From the NCBI RefSeq assembly GCF_902686445.1, contig NC_062214.1, forward strand, positions 44,897,454 to 44,961,453: a DNA stretch of 64,000 nucleotides, read 5' to 3'. The position numbers and the translations under genes are program-made. The notes under the pieces were generated by a model. That model made no database searches. It was given only the letters and a program-made list of their open reading frames with translations, and was not told where the DNA came from. Positions 56,932 to 64,000 of this stretch are shown piece by piece (the first letter of the stretch is position 1; each line of letters opens with the position of its first letter). Origin of the DNA: Sciurus carolinensis. Taxonomy: Eukaryota; Chordata; Mammalia; Rodentia; Sciuridae.

Positions 56932-59025
56932 AAAATAAGCAAGGCTCGAGGGAGAACCTTGCAAAAAAGATTCTTCACTGGGTAGATGAAAATCCTTAGA
57001 GGAAAATATTCCTTTTCGTAGTCCTCCAAAAGGCACCAGCTTTACCAAATAGCAGCTACTTCTTATTAATTATCCATAACTGCTCCAGAGCCTGAACTGA
57101 AGGGCTTTAAACAGAGCAGACAAAGGGCATCTTGGAAACTTTTAGTCATTTTCTTTCCTACTTTTGTTGAGTTCTAAATGCCCTCTGATCAGAGTCACAA
57201 TTGGAATAGGAGACCCCCTCCTTCTGAGTCTGAGAACCCTGTTTCACCCCTGGGTAAGGGTGTAGCATTATGCATATTCGGTTCATCCATTTGGCAAGCT
57301 GAGAACAACCTGAGGTTGCAGACAGACATGGGAGAAGCTGTTCTTAAGATGGGGAGGATTCTGCTCACTCCTCGAGGTGCTGCCCCAGCAATCCCCATTA
57401 GGGGGAGCACTATTTAAAAAGCCCCCATTTTTAAAGTGTCACTAGAAACCACCACTGAAGCAGTAACGAGATTGAGAAGGAGTCTTTAGAGGTCAACTTG
57501 TGGTTTCGTTTCAAGGCTAGCTTTCTTATGATCACTTTGCTTTAACAGAGCACAACAGTTCTTACTTTGGGTGGGGGAGCCAAATACAGATCCATAAGCT
57601 TCTCTCTTTCATACATAAAATGGTTGCCCCCAGCAAATTCTGGGAATATTGGCAGCAACAGTTTGCTACAGAGATTGTCACCTTCTGGACAAGGAGGCCC
57701 AAATATTTTTCCATTTGCAGTGGCAGTGGTGGGCAGTGTAAAATAAACAAACCTGCAGATCTCATAGGTCACTGCTTTGCAGATTATTTAACTGTGATGA
57801 GAATAGGGGTCATCAAATATTAAGGTGCCGTTTCTGCTGGGCACTGGGATGAGAGCTGTGGAGAGTTCCAAAAGCCAGCAAAAGAAATAACTTTCAAAAG
57901 CATCCCCAGGAACTGCATATCTGGAAATATTTTGAAAAGATTAAGAGTCACTTGCTTCTCTAGTAACTTGTGTTGGGCTTAATGGGCAGGGGCTTTAGGG
58001 ATGTGGACATTTAGATGATGGGCTATAGCCCAGGCAGGCAGCTCTGTATTCTTGAGGTATGTGGTGTTTCCCCAGAACTCCCTCTTTGATACATACAATA
58101 AAGAGTAACCAATGGGCAACACGGCAGACGTGTATAGGCAGGAAAGAAGGTGGGTACAGCACCAGGATAGTAGGAATAGAATTGTACTGACTGTGAGGAA
58201 AGCAGAGAGAAAGGGGTGGGAGGATGTGGCTGTAGGTCCCAAAACCAACAGGGTGGGAACTTTTGCAGGTACCAGAGAAGCAAACATGGGGCATTTCAAT
58301 ATGGAGAAGAGTTGGTGATAGATTGAAGAGGGCCCAGTGGTTTCTAACTTATGAATATCTCAAGATATGTAAGTCCATCATTCCATGAAGCTTTCAGATC
58401 TAAGAGTAAGGGACCATACAGGCCTAGTTGTGCTTGAGCGTCTGGACTGAAGCTGTTGTTTTGGTTCAGGAAGTTACCATCTGGGGAGTTGTCCAGATGT
58501 CACCCTACTGAGCCTGACCCTCCCAGAACTCCAGGATCCTATCAGTGCCACTGCATCCATTCAGGATTCCATGTCCTTGAGTAACTACAGAGGCCAGCAG
58601 CACTCTGACAGACAGCCTTGATATGCCTTCCAGCACCGAGTTCTTCCAGGCTACAGGGGTTCAGCAAGAGTCTTGCAAGCCTGCTATCATGCAAGGCTTT
58701 CCTATTATTCATAATGACATCCTCCCTTTCTTGGGGTATTTGGGAAATTTTTGCCGAGTTTTATCACTTATTTATTTAGCAGAATTGCATTCTATATTTA
58801 TGAAAAACCATTCAGAGCCAGGTAGTATAGAATGTACACAGTGCAATGTGCATTCATTCATTCAGTGAACATTTGCAAGGTGCCTGTTATAAGCAAGTGT
58901 TAAACTAGATGCCCATGGAGCAATTACGCAATGGATGTGATCAGAACCCTCCAGTAGGAGGAACCCATCCATCCATCACCTTCCTAAACTCATCCCAACC
59001 ACCCCTCTTTTGTGGGTCTTCATTC
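56932..59025. other. Intron, unassigned
   Basis: No exon or family-level repeat recognised. Three overlapping antisense ORFs at 57979-58299 share low-complexity Pro/Ser/Leu composition without motifs. Confidence 0.4.
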
Positions 59026-59029
59026 CACC

Positions 59030-59395
59030 TCCCTAAGCAGTCCAGGCACAATTCCCTCTCTGGAGTGCTCCCCCCCACCCCAGATACAGATGTCCACATG
59101 GCTCACTCTCCCTCCCCTTGAGTCTTCGCTCACTAAGCCACAGTCTCAGAACTGACATTGCCCACCTCTTCCCCAACAGTCCACTCGCTATCCTTGCTTC
59201 ATTTACATTTTTGGCTAAGCAATTATCATTACCTAACATGCACTCTATTCCCTAATCATCTCAAGAACGCAACTCCTTGGTGGTAGAGATGTTTGCTTAT
59301 TTCAGTCACTGCTGTTTTCCCAGGACCCAGGAGAGTGCTGAGGATATAGTGGGTATAGAATAAATATTAGCAGAATTAATAGTTGAATGAAGAAC
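59030..59395 (+). mobile_element. L2 LINE 3' end
   Basis: CTTGGTGGTAGAGATGTTTG, TTTCCCAGGACCCAGGAGAG and GAATAAATATTAGCAGAATT near the end, with AGTTGAATGAA, give the L2 3' terminus. The upstream CT-rich part is vaguer. Confidence 0.65.
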
Positions 59396-59399
59396 AGTA

Positions 59400-60403
59400 A
59401 GCAGTTAAGCAAATTAGGCCACATTCTGTTCAGATGATGGACAATAACTTACACAGCTGAGTGCCATGTTGATCCTAACACAGACGCTTGTCTTCATATT
59501 CATCTTCCAATGCTTCAGTGACCCCTAGGGCTTTACCTCTGTCCTTATCTACAAGTCTTGGAATGAGAAGGTGCACATCTACAGGGAACATCCACTTTTC
59601 TTCCCCTGTGTACATACATGACATCCCTTAAAAATAAAAGGAACAGCAAACTCACATCCAGAGGAGACTGAAGCCCATGTAATCAATGTGGCTCAGACCC
59701 CAAATTAAGTTTCCTGTTCCAAGACAATTAGCATGCAAATAACTTAAGAGTGAAAATACCAATGTTCTTGGTTATTGGAAGAATGCATCAAATTTTTGGC
59801 AATTGTTACTAATGGATAGTCATATTGTTCTCCATGTAAGGAAGCATTTATTCAGTTTTCAGTGAAAAGGTAGCAAATTTAAACACCAAAAGAGCAACTC
59901 CCCCAAAAGAGATTCAATTAAGCATCGGAACAACCATGCAAAAACCATGTCACAACACCAAGGTGGCCTGCTTTTCTGGTCATTATTAATCCAGAAACCT
60001 TAATGATGAACAACATTTGTGTTATTGTCTACCCAAATTTAATTTGTTTATGCAGCAGTTCAGTTAATCCTGCAATCTGTTTTTCTCAAACGAGGGCAGA
60101 TAATGGAGACACCGTTCTTTACAAGTCTTCAGGCTTTTAAATTCTGATAAAATCAGGATTCTTCACTGGGTCTTGCCCCAGCTCTGAATTAAACCACTTT
60201 AAATGTAATTATGGAACCTGGCCTTACATCAGGAACATCCATTTAAAAAATTGATTGGCCAGACTTTTCCACGAGGCATTTTATGAGCAAACGATTGCAA
60301 TGGGGCCAGAGCTGTAATTTATCAAGGCAAAAAAGCAGGTAAATACTTTATTAGTGGTAATGAGAGAGTTGCCAGCTAACTGAATCTCTTCTTCCCTCAC
60401 CAG
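59400..60403. other. Intron end; candidate conserved non-coding stretch and acceptor
   Basis: About 59980-60340 is repeat-free, AT-rich and rich in TAAT/ATTA words (AATTTAATTTGTTTATGCAG, TTTAAATGTAATTATGG), the look of a conserved enhancer-like element. The exon B acceptor follows: a branch-like GCTAACT (60375-60381), pyrimidine tract, and CAG at 60401-60403. Confidence 0.4.
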
Positions 60404-60494
60404 CTACTTCACGGAGCCGTGGTGCATGGCCCTCTTCCACGATCGTTTTATTGATCTCAGGAAAGAGTTACGCCAAATCTTAGCCTCCAAGGAG
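60404..60494 (+). CDS. Internal coding exon B of the same unidentified gene
   Basis: 91 bp: one base completing the split codon from exon A, then 30 codons reading YFTEPWCMALFHDRFIDL and RKELRQILASKE, ending in phase 0. The acceptor TCTTCCCTCACCAG and donor GAG|GTAGGA are both good. Aromatic residues and a charged amphipathic C-terminal stretch give a normal globular profile. Joined to exon A it makes a 99-residue open peptide. I do not recognise the protein, and no domain can be assigned from 99 residues. Exons lying outside the window must provide the start and end. Confidence 0.82.
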
Positions 60495-61690
60495 GTAGGA
60501 GTGATTAATGGACATGTGGATTATTCCTGGCAAATTACAAGCAGTTGATAGCTGTTGATCATTTGGATTTTCCCCCACATTCCCACTGTATGGCTTCACT
60601 TTTTAAGTCAATGTTTAGTTCATGTAAACATACTATGGGGTATGTAGACGGTGGTGTTCCAGGGAGAGTGAGTTTGCTTAAATTCTTCTATGTGGAAGAA
60701 TATTCCTTTTTCCTTTTTAGCAGTAGCTGTATTTTCACACTCAACTATCATGTTAGCTGAAGATTGGATATGAGTTGTATTTACCTGCCCTCAAGAGCAA
60801 AGATCAAATTCCTTTAGTTTCTGTGTGCCATTTGCTGAACATTTATCTATGTGCTGTTTTTAAGATATAAGGAGAAGTCATCAGGTATCAAACACACTCC
60901 CTTTATAAACTGAAACATCTTTCCCATAGCGATACAGAATTAATTGGAAGTTAGGCTACATATCACAAAGTTTCATGCTTAGTGAGAAATTTGATTCTGC
61001 AATGAAAAAGGAAGGTATCTGTGAAATTCTGGACTCCTTCTTTCAATACTAGTGTCCTTGGCATCACTATAAAAAGTTAATACATGTGCTCAGAGAGCAG
61101 TTGAATATCCATGCTAGACTCTATCTTAATTCATACAGACAAGGGCTGCGGCTCTGGTTAATTTCCACCTTGATTTAACGTCTAAATGGGCACTCTCTAT
61201 GGCTCCATTGTCACGTCCCCTTCAGAGCATCCACAGCCTTGAAGTTTCCCATGGCGGCTGCCCCAGTGAACAACCAGATAAAGATCATGTACTGAGTGTC
61301 CCTACTGCATTCCAGCCAAGCATGCACTGCCTCGTGTGACACAACAGAAACAAACTGAAGCTTAGAGATTTTAAATAACCCACTGCAGGTTCCACAACTA
61401 GTTGCAACAATCTTCAAATTCAAAAGTCTCTGGGAACCTAGGCACTGAGCCATACAGGGCCAAATCATGTGTCTTGGTACCTTCTTCTCGATGGCCCCCT
61501 TTTCAATGTGACTCCTCGAACCCAAACTGGTAAATGTAAACAATTTACTAATCTAACTGACTTTGAAGTTTCAACCCAACTGACATGCCTTGGGATTCAC
61601 ACAGGTAAAAACCCAGCAGGTAAATGTAAATGAGGGAAGTGGAGGCTACTGTGGCTAAATGCAAAAGTCAGATGCTGCTTAAGTGATTCA
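60495..61690. other. Intron, mostly unassigned
   Basis: A weak antisense MIR-like stretch lies at about 61290-61440 (AAACTGAAGCTTAGAGATTT, AACCCACTGCAGGTTCCACA). Otherwise nothing recognised. Confidence 0.4.
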
Positions 61691-61694
61691 AATT

Positions 61695-62015
61695 GAAAAG
61701 ACATCCTCAGATCCTTGGGGACTGGTTCCAGGGCTGTGGCAATTACTAAAATCCATGATGCTCAAATTCCATATATAAAATGGTGTGACATTTGCATAGA
61801 ACCTACACACATCCTCCCACATGCTCTAAATCTTCTCTAGATTACTTTTGATGCCTGCTACAATGTAAATAGTTCCTGTACTATGTAGGGAATGATGACA
61901 AGAAAAAAGTTCATACATTTGGTAGAGACAGAATGTTTTTTCCGAAATATCTTTTACTATGGTTGGTTGAATCCACACATGTGGAGCCTGTAGATATGAA
62001 GGGCCAACTATATAT
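61695..62015 (-). mobile_element. Tigger/MER2-like DNA transposon remnant, antisense
   Basis: Starts GATCCTTGGGGACTGGTTCC, passes TCTCTAGATTACTTTTGATG and TGTAAATAGTTCCTGTACTA, and ends GGTTGAATCCACACATGTGG then GGGCCAACTATA. It is the reverse arrangement of the element at 19578. Confidence 0.8.
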
Positions 62016-62704
62016 GTTAAAGATGCTACAGGACAAGACCCTGCATGTCACCCTAGGGCTGCAAGGAGCTCAGCTGAGGTTGAAATTCTAACCTCAAATG
62101 TAAGCCTAGTGCTTACTGAACTTTGCTCAACTCTTCAGACACCTCCTTCAAAATGTGATGTGTAGTTTGCTACTGCCTCTATCATAGAGATGCATTATTT
62201 GCTAGTGATTCCATCAAAACTCTATGCCTAAATCTTTCTTACCCCTAGGTTTGAGCTCCTCAATTAATATTTTGCACAGAAGCAAGGGGTTTTAGGATAA
62301 GTATAGAGTTTTGTTGTTGGGAGAACACTAATTTCCTAAGTAATTACTGGAAACCGTAGGATTATAAAAATACTTATCAGAATTGTTCCACAGCCCTCTT
62401 TTTCTAAATAAAATTCAATTTCCTAAAACATTAATTTGCCATGGATTTAGAAGAAAGAGGAAGGGAGGGGTGAAATGTGGAACACAGAGGATTTCTTAGG
62501 GCGGTAAAACTATGTTTGATACCATAGGATGATGGACATGTGTCATTAGACATTTGTCAAACCCCATAGGATGTACAACACAAAGGATGCACCTTAATGT
62601 AAACTATGGACTTTAGTTAATAATAATGCATCAATATTGGGTCATCAATTATTTTTTCAAAAAAAAAAAAAAAGCTTTCTTTTCACCATCCCAAGTAAAC
62701 TGTC
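62016..62704. other. Intron, unassigned
   Basis: No feature recognised except an A-run at 62659-62673. Confidence 0.45.
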
Positions 62705-62724
62705 AAATCCAATGGCATCTATCA

Positions 62725-63240
62725 CGTTTGATGGGTCTCCCTGAGCCACCCTGAAACTTTTGTCCATGAACTGTCATTCGGTATGGGCCAGTCAATAGAG
62801 GAGTGGCTATAGACATCTGCCAGAGACACACTGAGGGCTCCACACCATTCTTGTGGGTTTTTAGATTTCTAGAAAATGAAACTTTTGGAAGAAAAACCTC
62901 CACTGGGGGACTATTTGTTTTTAACATTTCCATGTGTCAAATGGGAAAGAGGTGGCACATGGTGTGGCATCTGCTGCTCCTCCTGTTGGACCAACTAGGG
63001 TGGCTTCCATCAGATCCCTGTGGAATAAGGGTTGGCTGCTCCCACCCCCAGAGAACCTCAGATGGAGTTACAGCAGGGATGTGCACAAGCACATGGCACA
63101 GAAGACTGACTTAGCAGATGCTGGCTGTCACTAGCAACAGTGGTGGTGAAGGCGACAGTGGAGACAGCTGTCAGTGAAAACAATGGCACCTGAGAAGACA
63201 AGCAGAAATTGCATTTAAGATTCTTATAAAAGAAAAATTA
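62725..63240 (+). mobile_element. Insertion of unknown origin flanked by a 20-bp direct repeat
   Basis: The exact repeat AAATCCAATGGCATCTATCA occurs at 62705-62724 and 63241-63260. The 516 bp between ends in an A-rich stretch (TAAAAGAAAAATT), the arrangement left by L1-mediated retroposition. The inside resembles no repeat I recognise. A 66-codon + strand frame (62934-63131) could be a remnant of a retrocopied transcript, but I cannot name it. Confidence 0.6.
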
Positions 63241-63639
63241 AAATCCAATGGCATCTATCATCTATGCATTAAAGAAGAAGAAGAATCCCTTTTCTCAAAT
63301 ATCGAGATGATATAACCCATTTTGGTTCACTTTCCACCTTGTCTTCAGAGAAGCATGGACATTCAGCAATAACATCCTAGAGCTTGGCATTTCAATTTTC
63401 CTCTCCCTCCACATGTAGAAAATGGGGAAAAAGAAGATGGTTATCTATGACTATTAGAAATCATCTCAAATCTACAAATCATATTTTTAAAAGTTATTTT
63501 AAGAAATCTAAAACCCTTCTGTGAAAGTCAAGAGAGAAACAGATTATAAATTCAGTGGCACTGCATTTTAGCTGTGCATGAACCCTATTGTCACTGACCA
63601 AAGTGAAATTTTGCATAGTCAAAATCATCCTTCAAAATC

Positions 63640-64000
63640 CTTTCTTAAAGTTATAATAATTATAAACATATGCACACTTAATGATAAGAACCCCCAAATA
63701 TAGAAGCAAGAGTCAACAGAATTGAAGAAAGAAATGGGTTGTTAGAAATAAGAACTAGAGATTTCAATATCCCATTTAATTAACAGACAGAATGACCAAC
63801 TAGATCAGTAAGGAAAAGAGGACTATAAACCAACTGGATATAGCAGATGTGCACAGAATATTCCATGCAACAACAGCAGAATGCACATTCTTCTCAAGTG
63901 CATGCAGGACATTTTCCAGAACAGGCCATATGTTTGGTCACAAAACGTCTGTCAATAAATTTTAAAATACATAAATTATACAAAGTATATTCTCCAACCA
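63640..64000 (+). mobile_element. Old L1 ORF2 fragment (endonuclease domain), cut by window end
   Basis: GCAAGAGTCAACAGAATTGA, AGAGATTTCAATATCCCATT, AACAACAGCAGAATGCACAT, TTCTTCTCAAGTGCATG and AACAGGCCATATGTTTGGTC align with the endonuclease-coding part of L1 ORF2 (the GDFN...AEYTFFSA region). Stops and substitutions are frequent. It continues beyond the window. Confidence 0.82.

Noticed and set aside
57979..58299. Three overlapping antisense ORFs of about 86-106 codons
   Set aside because: Open in all three frames at once, which reflects composition rather than coding. No recognisable domain.
1..64000. A previously undescribed multi-gene defence or biosynthetic system
   Set aside because: Nothing in the window shows gene clusters or enzyme sets. 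The sequence is a mammalian intron with nested transposable elements.

Overview
The window is intronic, repeat-dense mammalian DNA. It most likely comes from a rodent of the squirrel lineage. That inference rests on tRNA-derived ID-type SINEs, composite B1 + ID dimers (B1-dID type), and a young L1 lineage whose copies keep recognisable ORF1 and ORF2. Ancient mammalian repeats (MIR, L2, MLT1 and other MaLR LTRs, Tigger and hAT DNA transposons) form the older background. I see no operons, CRISPR arrays, RNA genes or bacterial features.

Host gene: only two stretches look like real coding exons, both on the + strand, at 12032-12237 and 60404-60494. Both have good splice sites, and their phases join cleanly (2 nt + 1 nt make a Ser codon) into a 99-residue open peptide. 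They are probably consecutive exons separated by a 48 kb intron. I do not recognise the protein. Nearly everything else is intron.

Layout: 2.6-9.4 kb is a full-length but decayed + strand L1 (L1a) with a solo LTR (8159-8571) inside ORF2. The first exon is at 12.0 kb. 13-15.3 kb is an old antisense L1 split by two SINEs. 17-31 kb carries MaLR LTRs, Tigger, hAT, MIR, an L1 3' end with target-site duplications and a HAL1-like ORF1 remnant. 31-40 kb is a mosaic of MLT1, old L1, L2 and hAT. 44.3-50.4 kb is a second, much better preserved L1 (L1b) on the - strand with a perfect 15-bp target-site duplication. 53.4-54.8 kb is an HMGB1 processed pseudogene, followed directly by a 5'-inverted (twin-primed) L1 to 56.6 kb. 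59-64 kb holds L2, the second exon, a Tigger copy, an unidentified insertion flanked by a 20-bp direct repeat, and an L1 fragment cut by the window end.

The most interesting material is mobile-element biology. L1a and L1b share ORFs but have unrelated 5'UTR promoters, one built of ~68-bp tandem units and the other of a 459-bp promoter duplication. L1b ORF1 carries an exact in-frame coiled-coil duplication. Both L1 3'UTRs carry telomere-like hexamers that an older L1 copy in the window lacks. An exact 41-bp piece of an ancient MLT1 reappears 990 bp away. I found nothing that justifies claiming a new multi-gene system.
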